From Nitrospira sp. UBA5699 (GTDB lineage: Bacteria > Nitrospirota > Nitrospiria > Nitrospirales > Nitrospiraceae), in NCBI GenBank assembly GCA_002420105.1, contig DIHJ01000032.1, forward strand, positions 1 through 28,938: a DNA stretch of 28,938 nucleotides, written 5' to 3'. Below are positions 21,520 through 28,938 of this stretch, one piece after another (the stretch's first letter is position 1; the number at the start of each line of letters is the position of its first letter). The translations under genes were made by a program, and so were the position numbers. The notes below the pieces were generated by a model. It worked only from the letters and a program-made list of their open reading frames with translations. It had not been told where the DNA came from and searched no databases.

Positions 21520-23448
21520 ATGCGGCAGCATGTCGCGAGCCTGTTCAACGATCTTCCCATCCATCGCAAGTTTCTCCTCATCTCGGCCATCCCTCTCGCG
21601 GCCCTCATCGTTCTCAGCCTGATGACGTACAGCACGGTCCAGACGTTTTCACAGGATGAGGAGCGGCTCAACAATTTGTATCTCACGGAAAAAGCGGCGG
21701 CTCAGTACATGCGGCTGGTCGTGGATCTGGAGACCGGGTTTCGCGGGTATGTGTTGACCGAACAGGATCGGTATCTCCGGCCCTATCGCGTGGCGCAGGA
21801 AGGCATCCTGGCGATCGCGCATGACCTCAAAGACCGGATTTCCGGAGACGCGCTGCAGCAGTTTCAGGACATTCAGAGGCTGGTCACGCAGCTGATCGCG
21901 GAAAAAGAAGAACTCATTCAGGCGATCAAATCGGGCCGTAAACAGAACGCCCTGCAGTATATCGAGGAGGGGCGGGGCCGGGTGTTGATGGTCGAAATTC
22001 GGGACCGGATGGTGCATTTCGACCAGCTCGAACAGCAGCGGGTCGTGGAGGAGCTGGCTCAATTGAGTCAGGACCGCACATCGACGTTGTTCGTGATTCT
22101 GGGCGGGGGCATCTTCACCTTCTGTCTCATCGTCAGCGCGTTATACCTGATCGCGCGGTCGATTGCCGTGCCGCTCGTCAATCTGGCGAAAGCCGTCGGT
22201 TCGTCGTCGGTCGAGCTCGTCCCCGACATTCCCGCACTCGAGCGCAAGGATGAGATCGGGGATCTGACCAGGGGGATGCATCAGATGGGCGCGCAGATTC
22301 GCGGGCACTTGGAAGACGTGGAGCGGTCCGAAGCGGCTCTGCGCCGGCTCAATGAGCATCTGCTCGCCTCGGAGTCGAAATACCGCAGTCTGGTGGATCA
22401 CGCGCCGTTCGGCATCTTCACCACCAAAGGCACGGAGATCACCTTCAGCAACCGCTACAATCAGTTGCTGGCCGGATTCGATCCCGATGAACCGATGGAT
22501 CCCGCCGCGTTCCGGCAGCGGATTCATCCCGAGGACCGCGACCGCGTGGTTTCCGAATTCGCTCATGCCGTCGCGGGAGCCCGGCAGTACGAAACGGTCT
22601 TCCGTTTCCTGCACCGGGACGGCGCGGTCCGCAAGATTCTGAGCCGGCGCCTTCCCATCAAGGACGGGGCGAGCGATCTGCCGGTCTACGTGGCTTTCAA
22701 CATCGACATCACCGCCCTGGACGATCTCCAGTCCCGGCTCAGTCGCTCCGAGAAGCTGGCGACGTTGGGGCAGGTTGCCGCCGGCATCGCCCATGAAATC
22801 AGAAACCCCCTGGTGGGGATCGGCTCGACGGCGTCCCTGTTGTTGGACGAATTCCCCGATGCCGATCCCAGACGGGCCGACATCGATCTCATTCTGAAAG
22901 AGACCAGGCGGCTCGACCGGATCGTGAACCAGATCGTGGAGTATGCCCGTCCGCGCGACCTGGCGCCCGTGCGGTTCGCCCTGCAGGACGTCGTCGACGA
23001 GGCGGTGAAGCTGCTCGAGACGCCGCTTCGGGCGAAACAACTGGCGGTGAAATCTTCCCTCTCGCCCGCGTTGAGTCCGTTGCACGCGGATCGAGACCAG
23101 GTCAAACAAGTGCTCCTGAACATCGTGCACAACGCGATCGATGCCTCCCCCGTCGGGGGAGACGCCGTCGACATTACGGCCTATGAACTGCCGCACAACG
23201 GACGTCCCGGTGTGATCGTCAAAGTGGCCGATGCCGGGGTCGGCATCTCCTCCGACGCCTTGTCGCATGTCTTCGAGCCCTTCTTTACGAGCGGCAAGCC
23301 GCGGGGAACGGGCCTGGGGCTGGCCATTTGCAGGAATATCATCGAGAGTCACGGGGGCGAGATTCATATGACCAGCGAAGTCGGCAAAGGGACGGTCGTC
23401 CGAATCTGGCTGCCCCTGGGTCAGACCCACGCGATGGGGAAAGGCTGA
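21520..23448 (+). CDS. CHASE3-HAMP-PAS sensor histidine kinase
   Basis: A 642-residue membrane kinase. Transmembrane helix 1 at ~18-40, a CHASE3-type extracytoplasmic helical sensor at ~45-180 (VVDLETGFRGYVLTEQDRYL is characteristic), transmembrane helix 2 at ~188-212, HAMP ~213-265, PAS ~285-400, HisKA with His425 (AGIAHEIRNPL), HATPase_c with the N box LLNIVHNAIDAS, GVGIS and GTGLGLAI. Start at 21520 is preferred for its GGAG five bases upstream and because a TTGACA-N18-TAGGAT promoter overlaps the longer reading from 21478. Three bases separate its stop from the NtrC-type regulator, its likely partner. CHASE3 ligands are generally unknown. Confidence 0.93.
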   Translation: MRQHVASLFNDLPIHRKFLLISAIPLAALIVLSLMTYSTVQTFSQDEERLNNLYLTEKAAAQYMRLVVDLETGFRGYVLTEQDRYLRPYRVAQEGILAIAHDLKDRISGDALQQFQDIQRLVTQLIAEKEELIQAIKSGRKQNALQYIEEGRGRVLMVEIRDRMVHFDQLEQQRVVEELAQLSQDRTSTLFVILGGGIFTFCLIVSALYLIARSIAVPLVNLAKAVGSSSVELVPDIPALERKDEIGDLTRGMHQMGAQIRGHLEDVERSEAALRRLNEHLLASESKYRSLVDHAPFGIFTTKGTEITFSNRYNQLLAGFDPDEPMDPAAFRQRIHPEDRDRVVSEFAHAVAGARQYETVFRFLHRDGAVRKILSRRLPIKDGASDLPVYVAFNIDITALDDLQSRLSRSEKLATLGQVAAGIAHEIRNPLVGIGSTASLLLDEFPDADPRRADIDLILKETRRLDRIVNQIVEYARPRDLAPVRFALQDVVDEAVKLLETPLRAKQLAVKSSLSPALSPLHADRDQVKQVLLNIVHNAIDASPVGGDAVDITAYELPHNGRPGVIVKVADAGVGISSDALSHVFEPFFTSGKPRGTGLGLAICRNIIESHGGEIHMTSEVGKGTVVRIWLPLGQTHAMGKG

Positions 23449-23451
23449 TCC

Positions 23452-24855
23452 ATGCGCGCCCTCGTGTTTGTGACCGATGACGAACAGGCCATCCGCGCCG
23501 CGGTGGTCAAGCGGCTGACCCGGCAGGGCCATCACGCCGTGGGGTACGAATCCGGAGAGGCGCTGCTGGAAGCGTTGCAACACGATTTCCCCGACCTGGT
23601 TCTGCTGGACGTGAAAATGCCGGGGCTCAGCGGACTGGAGATCCTCAAACGGGTGCGCCAGCTGGCTCCCGCCGCGATGGTGATCATGCTGACCGCCTAT
23701 GGAACGGTGCAGGATGCCGTCGAGGCGATGAAATTGGGCGCCTACGATTTCCTGATCAAGACCGTGGATCTGGAGGGGATCGATCCGGTGATCGGCCGGG
23801 CGCTCGATCTCCTGACGCTCCGGCGCCGGCTTGAGTCCGAACAGACCCACCAGGACAGCCAGTATCACTTGAGCAACCTGGAGGCGCACAGCCACACGAT
23901 GAAGCAGTTGCTCGAACAGGTCCGCGAGGTCGCGGAGAACCCCAAATCGTCGGTCATGTTGCTCGGGGAGACGGGAACGGGAAAAGAATTTCTGGCGCGG
24001 GTCATTCACCACAACGGGCCGCGGGCCGCCGGCCCCTTCGTGGGGGTCAACTGCACCGCGATCCCCAGGGATCTGTTCGAGAGCGAACTGTTCGGCTACG
24101 AACGCGGGGCCTTTACCGGCGCCAGTCAACGGAAGTTCGGTCTGCTGGAAAAGGCGGAGGGCGGGACCCTGTTCCTGGACGAGATCGGCGACCTGGATCA
24201 GTCGATGCAGGCCAAACTGCTTCGCGTCATTCAGGAGCGGTCGTTCCGGCGCCTCGGCGGGACGGATGACCTCGGCGTGGATTTTCGTCTGATTACGGCC
24301 ACCAATCGCGACCTCAAGAAGGAGGTTGCGCGCGGCGCGTTTCGCGAGGACCTCTATTTCCGTCTCAACGTCGTCGCGTTCGAACTGCCCCCGCTGCGCA
24401 AGCGGGTCGAGGACATCGTGCCGCTGAGCCGGCGGGCGATTGTCCGGTTCGCCCAGGAGTTCGGGAAGCCGGTTCCGGACCTCGATGCGGACACCAGCGC
24501 CATGCTGGAACGCTACCACTATCCGGGGAATATCAGGGAACTCCAGAACATCCTGGAGCGGGCGATGATCTTCTGCCAGGGCCGGACGCTCACCCCCACC
24601 TGTCTGCCGAGCGAACTCCGCGAGCGGTCGACGCAGGTGGCGGTGGTGACGGGAATCGGACCGGACCGGACGGTGCGAATCGAGATGCAACTCGGGCAGC
24701 AGACGCTGGCCGACATTGAACGGGCGGTCATTGACGAGGTGTTGCGCCTGGCCGACTACAATAAGACGTTGGCCGCCAAACATCTCGGGCTGACCCGCTT
24801 TGCGCTGGATCGCCGCCTGAAAAAAGAGGCCGAACCCTCCGATGGCGGCGCGTGA
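23452..24855 (+). CDS. NtrC-family sigma54-dependent response regulator
   Basis: A 467-residue three-domain activator. Receiver with Asp9-Asp10, phospho-acceptor Asp53 (LVLLDVKMP), Thr81 and Lys103, the last followed by Thr rather than the usual Pro. AAA+ domain with Walker A GETGTGKE (172-179), the sigma54-contacting GAFTGA loop (219-224), Walker B GGTLFLDE (237-244) and sensor residues in RLNVVAFELPPLRKR. C-terminal Fis-type helix-turn-helix (NKTLAAKHLGLTRFALDRRLKK). It would remodel sigma54 polymerase at -24/-12 promoters. AAAGG seven bases before the ATG supports the start. Three bases after the CHASE3 kinase, its probable donor; their shared upstream region contains a sigma54 promoter. 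Confidence 0.96.
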   Translation: MRALVFVTDDEQAIRAAVVKRLTRQGHHAVGYESGEALLEALQHDFPDLVLLDVKMPGLSGLEILKRVRQLAPAAMVIMLTAYGTVQDAVEAMKLGAYDFLIKTVDLEGIDPVIGRALDLLTLRRRLESEQTHQDSQYHLSNLEAHSHTMKQLLEQVREVAENPKSSVMLLGETGTGKEFLARVIHHNGPRAAGPFVGVNCTAIPRDLFESELFGYERGAFTGASQRKFGLLEKAEGGTLFLDEIGDLDQSMQAKLLRVIQERSFRRLGGTDDLGVDFRLITATNRDLKKEVARGAFREDLYFRLNVVAFELPPLRKRVEDIVPLSRRAIVRFAQEFGKPVPDLDADTSAMLERYHYPGNIRELQNILERAMIFCQGRTLTPTCLPSELRERSTQVAVVTGIGPDRTVRIEMQLGQQTLADIERAVIDEVLRLADYNKTLAAKHLGLTRFALDRRLKKEAEPSDGGA

Positions 24856-24875
24856 CCCCCGAGGCCGGCCGTCGC

Positions 24876-24891
24876 TGCGATGCCCCGGCAT
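24876..24891 (+). terminator. Weak hairpin after the NtrC-type gene
   Basis: CGATGC-CCCG-GCATCG is a 6-bp stem with a four-base loop 21 bases after the stop. No T tract follows, so termination is uncertain. Confidence 0.3.
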
Positions 24892-24935
24892 CGGACACCC
24901 GTAGTTATTCCGCGGAGCCCCCGTAGAGTTACAGG

Positions 24936-24964
24936 TTGCCGATGCGGCGGAGGCCGCCTATCAT
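24936..24964 (+). promoter_or_regulatory. Sigma70-type promoter for the P-box kinase/NtrC operon
   Basis: TTGCCG (24936-24941) and TATCAT (24959-24964) are 17 bases apart. A GCGAATTCGC palindrome follows at about +10, a position for a repressor. The resulting leader would be ~280 bases, long for a simple operon. Confidence 0.5.
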
Positions 24965-25248
24965 AGGTTCTTTCCGCAAGCGAATTCGCATCGCGCCGAA
25001 GCGCCGTTGAACCGATGAGGCCGCCGGGATATGCCAGCCCTGTCCCGCAGTCTCCGGGGAGGACCGTGCAACCGGATTTTTCCGGCGCCATCGACGATTT
25101 CCGTCGCGATGGGCAGGGCGTCCGTCTCCGGGCGGCTCCGGAAGCCGGTCCGCCGCAAGGGGCGATCGACCGCGGAGCGGTGACCGGCTGACCGGTTTCC
25201 GCGGCAGGCGCGCCGTTTCCGAGAATAGGCTGGAGGGGGCACTGCCCT

Positions 25249-27411
25249 GTGACAACGCCGACGGACGGGCCGGCCGACTCTCACCCCCGCGCGATCGCGA
25301 CGGCGCACTCCGGCCCTGGCGATTCGCGTCGGTCGCCGGAGGACGATGCGCGCCACCCTCTGCCGTCCCTGCCGCTTCCGGTCGGCTCCGGCATCGGATC
25401 CTGGCGCAGCCGCCCCGCCTCCATCCTCGTAAAAGTCGGCGCGATTTTCCTGGTGCTCTCGTTGACCTTCGGCACCGTGCTCCTGGCCACCTCCAAACTG
25501 ACCGGACAACTCATCGGAACCAGCAAGCGGATCGAACAGGCCGGCACCGAACGCATGCGCATCTACAAGCTGGCGTCGCTGGTTCAGCAGCTCTCCGGGC
25601 CGGATGCGGAGCTGCGCAAGGAGCTGATACGGGGGGAAATCGCTCAATGGGAACGGGTTCTGGACGGGTTGCGGTTCGGAAACGCCGACCAAGGCCCGGT
25701 CGCCGGGATCAGCCCCGCGCTGTCGACTCAACTGCAGGAGATTCAGGACCGGTGGTCGATGCAGCTCAGACCCGCCCTGGAACTCGTCTTGCGCCCCGGC
25801 GCCGACGGCGTCGGGAGGCATCAGCAGGAGTTCCTGGCGCACGTCGACGAGTTCGTCGCGGGATTGGACCACATGGTGCAGTCCATGGAGCAGGAGTCCG
25901 CCAGCCGGCTGCAAGCCCTCTACCGGCTGCAGATCTGGTTTCTGGGGGCGTTCGTCGCCCTCGTGGTGACCGCGCTGCTGTATCTGCACCGGGTGATCCG
26001 GCTGCCGCTGGCGCGCCTCACGGCCGGAGCCGAGCGGCTGGCGGCGGGGGAACTCCATACCCGGATTCCCGTCGAGGCGCGGGACGAATTCGGACGGCTG
26101 GCCAGAACGTTCGAGCGGATGGCCGACGCCATCGGGCAGAAGATCGAAGAGATGAGGGCGTTGCACGCCACCGGGCAGGAAATCGGGATGCTGGGGCCGG
26201 GAGGACTCGACGACGTGCTGCGGCGGATCGTCGATCGCGCCTCCGAGTCCCTGGACGCCGACTTGGCGGTGGTCATGGTCCGCCACCTGACGATGGAGTG
26301 CTGGCTGGTCGAAGCGGCGTCGGGAACGGCATTCGATCGGATCAGAAAGCAGGTCGTGCTGTTTGAGGAAACGCCGTTTGCGAACCAGGCGTTTGAGGAC
26401 AAGCGCCCGGTCGTCGTGACGGATTTGTCGCGCTATCAAGACAGGCCCGTCCGGTTTCGCGACGAATTCGGCGCCAAGAGTTTCATGGCCGTTCCGCTGC
26501 TCGGACCGCACGGCTGTCTCGGCGTGCTCACGTTGCTGAGCGTCGCGAAACTCAGGACCTTTACCGAGTGGGACGTCCGTCTCGCCGAGCAGTTCGCCTC
26601 CTATGCGGCGGTCACGATGGAGAACGCGCGCCTCTTCGACGAGGTCGAGTCCGAGTCGCACAGTCTCCGGGTCAAGCTCCAGGCGGTCGAACGCAACGTC
26701 GCCGAACTGACCCACGAGGTCAAAGGCCCGGCCGGCCGCGTGGCGGAATTCGCCTCCTGGATCGAGCAGGACTACGGCGGCCGGCTCGACGCCAAGGGGG
26801 TGCAGTACCTCGGGTGGATCAAGAAAGAGGGCAAAGACCTCGCGCAATTGGCGGATCGAACGCTGGATCTGGCGCGCATCAACCAGAAGCCGTCCCCGCT
26901 GGAAAGCGTGGATGTCGATGCGGTCGTGCGGGAGGTGCTCGCGCTGTTGAAGAAAGAGTGCGATGCGAAGCGGATTCGCGTGACCATCGCGCCCGATCTG
27001 CCGCGCCTGGGATGCCGCCGGATCCATCTCAAGCAGGTGTTCGAGAACCTCATCGGCAACGCCATCAAGTACATGGGGAATCAGCCGGATCCTCACGTCG
27101 AGATCGGCGTGACGGACGGGCGGGAGGGGAGGCTCCTGTTCGTGCGGGACAACGGGATCGGGATCGATCCGTCGATGACGGACCGGATCTTTCTGCCGTT
27201 CTGCCGGCTCGAAACGGGAGATATTCCGGGAGCCGGGATCGGCCTCTCGATTGTGAAAACGGTGGTCGAGCAGTACGACGGGGCCGTGATCGTGGACAGT
27301 GCGCCCAACGTCGGCAGCACGTTCTACGTTCGGCTGCCCGTCTTGTCGCGGAAAGTCGTGCATCAGGGCCTGCCGGCGGAATCCGCCGGGGCGCCGCACG
27401 CTGATGCCTAA
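25249..27411 (+). CDS. P-box (NarX/PilJ-like)-HAMP-GAF sensor histidine kinase
   Basis: A 720-residue membrane kinase starting with GTG. A ~55-residue Pro/Ser/Arg-rich cytoplasmic lead precedes transmembrane helix 1 (59-80). Directly after it comes IEQAGTERMRIYKLA (95-109), which matches the P-box of NarX/NarQ nitrate/nitrite sensors and PilJ-type domains (pattern I-N-x-A-G-x-x-R-M-x-x-Y). The periplasmic helical region runs to transmembrane helix 2 (228-246), then HAMP (247-302), a GAF domain (~306-460), HisKA with His489 in the variant motif THEVKGP, and HATPase_c (VRDNGIGID, GAGIGLSIVK). By family it may sense nitrate or nitrite; inference only. GGAGG lies ~12 bases before GTG. The NtrC-type gene follows after 44 bases. 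Confidence 0.9.
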   Translation: MTTPTDGPADSHPRAIATAHSGPGDSRRSPEDDARHPLPSLPLPVGSGIGSWRSRPASILVKVGAIFLVLSLTFGTVLLATSKLTGQLIGTSKRIEQAGTERMRIYKLASLVQQLSGPDAELRKELIRGEIAQWERVLDGLRFGNADQGPVAGISPALSTQLQEIQDRWSMQLRPALELVLRPGADGVGRHQQEFLAHVDEFVAGLDHMVQSMEQESASRLQALYRLQIWFLGAFVALVVTALLYLHRVIRLPLARLTAGAERLAAGELHTRIPVEARDEFGRLARTFERMADAIGQKIEEMRALHATGQEIGMLGPGGLDDVLRRIVDRASESLDADLAVVMVRHLTMECWLVEAASGTAFDRIRKQVVLFEETPFANQAFEDKRPVVVTDLSRYQDRPVRFRDEFGAKSFMAVPLLGPHGCLGVLTLLSVAKLRTFTEWDVRLAEQFASYAAVTMENARLFDEVESESHSLRVKLQAVERNVAELTHEVKGPAGRVAEFASWIEQDYGGRLDAKGVQYLGWIKKEGKDLAQLADRTLDLARINQKPSPLESVDVDAVVREVLALLKKECDAKRIRVTIAPDLPRLGCRRIHLKQVFENLIGNAIKYMGNQPDPHVEIGVTDGREGRLLFVRDNGIGIDPSMTDRIFLPFCRLETGDIPGAGIGLSIVKTVVEQYDGAVIVDSAPNVGSTFYVRLPVLSRKVVHQGLPAESAGAPHADA

Positions 27412-27455
27412 CGGGGCGCGGACCGTACGCCGTCGCCGGAGGAGGGCGCACCGCC

Positions 27456-28871
27456 ATGCATTCGATGAAAAACAAGGCGTTCACGATTCTGCTGGTCGAG
27501 GACAACGGCGGCGATGTGGAGATGTTTCTCCGCACCGTCGAGGACGAATTGCCGCGCGCGGACGACGAGCAGGTCGAGTTGGTGATCGCCGCCCGAGCCG
27601 AAGGGGCGCTCAAACTGCTGGAGGAGCGGCAGATCGATCTCGTCCTCACGGACGTGCGTCTTCCGGGGATGAGCGGGATCGAACTTCTGCAGCATATTCA
27701 GGCCCGGGACAGGCGGATTCCGGTGATCATGATCAGTTGGGTGGACATGGTGGATACGGCGGTGGAAGCCATGCGCTGCGGCGCGTTCGATTACGTGACG
27801 AAACCGTTCGAGAAGCTGGACCTTGCCGCGCGCATCCATCGGGCCATGCGGATTTCCGAGATCATGTTCCGCTACGAGCCTCCGCAGGAGGGGGAGGAAC
27901 GTCCCTTCAAGGACCTGATCGGCACCAGCCCCGCCATTCACAACGTGATGGCTCTGATCGAAGCGGCGGCCCGGGTCCAGTCCACGACGCTGATCATCGG
28001 CGAAACCGGGACGGGAAAGGAGCTCATTGCGCGGGCGATCCACGAACGGAGCGCGGAACGCGACGGTCCGTTCCAGGTCGTGGACTGCACGAGCTTTTCG
28101 GAGGGGACGGTCGACAGCGAGTTGTTCGGCCATGTCCGCGGCGCGTTCACGGGGGCCATCGCCGATAAACTCGGGCTCATCGAGCGCGGCATCGGGGGCA
28201 CGATCTTTCTGGACGAGATCGGCGATCTGCCGCTCCCGCTGCAAACGAAGCTGCTGCGCGTGCTGGAAATGGGGGAGGTGCGGGCGGTCGGCAGCGTGCA
28301 CCAGAAGAAGGTCAGCGCCCGGTTCATCGCCGCCACCAACCAGGAGCTGACCGAGAAGGTCAAGCGGAACGAATTCCGGAAGGATCTGTTTTTCCGGCTC
28401 AATGTGATGGCGATCAAGGTGCCGCCGCTGCGCGAACGGACGCAGGACATTCCGCTGATCGCGCGCCATTTCATGGCGCGGTTCAGCAGGGAATTCGACA
28501 AGTTCGTCACGGATCTGCACCCGTCCGCCGTCACCGAACTCGTCGCCTATTCCTGGCCGGGAAACGTGCGCGAGCTGCGAAATGTCATCGAGCGGGCCGT
28601 GATGCTGGCAAAAGGGGATCGCATCAGTCACGACGACGTGGTCAGCCTGCTGCAGTTCACGGATCAGTCCCGGCGGATCCACACGGACGATTACCTCTCG
28701 CTCCCCTATGCGAAAGCCAAGGAAAAAGTCCTGGAGGATTTCAGCCGCCGCTACATCAAGAGCAAGCTCGACCATCATCAAGGCAACGTGACGCATGCCG
28801 CGCAGGAGGCCGGTCTGCCGCGGCCCTATTTCCACGAGATCATGCGACGTTACCTGAAAGACGAGAAATGA
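27456..28871 (+). CDS. NtrC-family sigma54-dependent response regulator (second)
   Basis: A 471-residue activator. The receiver has Glu15-Asp16, a long beta1-to-beta2 insertion (EDNGGDVEMFL, as in Rcp1-type receivers of phytochrome-like kinases), phospho-acceptor Asp66 (LVLTDVRLP), Ser94 at the switch position and Lys116 (YVTKPFE). The AAA+ domain carries GETGTGKE, the GAFTGA loop for sigma54 and GGTIFLDE. The C-terminal Fis-type helix-turn-helix (GNVTHAAQEAGLPRPYFHEIMRRYL) ends the protein. Start at 27456 has GGAGG about ten bases upstream; ATG three codons on has none. It shares an operon with the P-box kinase, whose HEVKGP-type HisKA suits an Rcp1-like receiver. No terminator is visible in the last 67 bases. 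Confidence 0.95.
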   Translation: MHSMKNKAFTILLVEDNGGDVEMFLRTVEDELPRADDEQVELVIAARAEGALKLLEERQIDLVLTDVRLPGMSGIELLQHIQARDRRIPVIMISWVDMVDTAVEAMRCGAFDYVTKPFEKLDLAARIHRAMRISEIMFRYEPPQEGEERPFKDLIGTSPAIHNVMALIEAAARVQSTTLIIGETGTGKELIARAIHERSAERDGPFQVVDCTSFSEGTVDSELFGHVRGAFTGAIADKLGLIERGIGGTIFLDEIGDLPLPLQTKLLRVLEMGEVRAVGSVHQKKVSARFIAATNQELTEKVKRNEFRKDLFFRLNVMAIKVPPLRERTQDIPLIARHFMARFSREFDKFVTDLHPSAVTELVAYSWPGNVRELRNVIERAVMLAKGDRISHDDVVSLLQFTDQSRRIHTDDYLSLPYAKAKEKVLEDFSRRYIKSKLDHHQGNVTHAAQEAGLPRPYFHEIMRRYLKDEK

Positions 28872-28938
28872 CGAGTTGACTGTCATAGATTCCTGACAAA
28901 GCCATCCCCGCTTGGCCCGTCTCTCCGCTCCAGTCCAG

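Larger units (their letters stand above)
24856..25248. other. 393-base intergenic stretch before the P-box kinase operon
   Basis: No gene is supported. It holds a 6-bp hairpin just past the NtrC gene (24876-24891), a sigma70-type promoter (24936-24964), a GCGAATTCGC palindrome at 24980-24989 near the predicted start, and a ~280-base leader before the GTG start of the kinase. Confidence 0.55.

Noticed and set aside
25231..25246. Second sigma54-like element (TGGAGG-N5-CTGC) before the P-box kinase
   Set aside because: GG/GC spacing fits but the bases match poorly and it ends three bases before the GTG start codon, leaving no leader.
22141..27399. Two very long minus-strand frames opposite the kinase and NtrC genes
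   Set aside because: They mirror conserved genes and their translations have shadow composition with no recognisable domain.
1..28938. CRISPR arrays, tRNA or rRNA genes, transposases, integrases, attachment sites
   Set aside because: No regularly spaced repeats, cloverleaf, rRNA core sequence or transposase/integrase motif was seen on reading either strand by eye; no search was run.

Overview
The window looks like chromosomal DNA of a GC-rich Gram-negative bacterium, most likely Nitrospira or a relative (phylum Nitrospirota). That assignment is inference from gene content: small zinc-ribbon and small winged-helix-like orphan proteins, a Fur/Fbp iron locus, a tripartite metal RND pump and a dense two-component island. 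No rRNA, tRNA, insertion sequence, integrase or CRISPR array was seen. The leftmost ~1.35 kb differs: near-exclusive G/C third positions, GAG/GGC/CGC codon preference, and a PotA-like rather than FbpC-like protein signature. The switch falls inside a conserved ABC-ATPase motif at about 1350-1400, so the first kilobase may be a misassembly or a recombinant junction.

Layout. 1-704: end of a beta-barrel-like outer membrane protein gene (+), cut by the window edge. 714-5070 (-): fur, then fbpA, fbpB and fbpC for ferric-iron uptake, with a good sigma70-type promoter in front of fur and another in front of fbpA. 5203-5766 (+): orphan protein with a possible Panacea/DUF4065 resemblance. 5840-7387 (-): M32 carboxypeptidase, divergent from an O-methyltransferase at 7503-8144 (+). 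8171-10009 (-): small winged-helix-like protein, SugE/Gdx-type SMR exporter, CaCA-type cation antiporter. 10086-15792 (-): translationally coupled TolC-like / membrane-fusion / RND metal efflux operon (CzcCBA/CusCBA type); the pump has a histidine-rich C-terminal tail. 16001-16959 (-): cupredoxin-like lipoprotein, zinc-ribbon protein and one-helix membrane protein.

17143-28871 is a signalling island: a degenerate receiver, a single-domain receiver, a PAS/HisKA_3 kinase overlapping a NarL-type regulator, a second small winged-helix-like protein, a CHASE3-HAMP-PAS kinase paired with an NtrC-type sigma54 activator, and a P-box (NarX/PilJ-like)-HAMP-GAF kinase paired with a second NtrC-type activator. 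A core-perfect sigma54 -24/-12 element (TGGCAC-N5-TTGC) lies upstream of the CHASE3 kinase/NtrC pair, followed by a sigma70-type promoter, so that pair may control its own expression. The P-box kinase suggests sensing of nitrate, nitrite or another small anion, which would suit a nitrite oxidiser but is not proven. Metal uptake, metal efflux and multi-input sigma54 control dominate the window.
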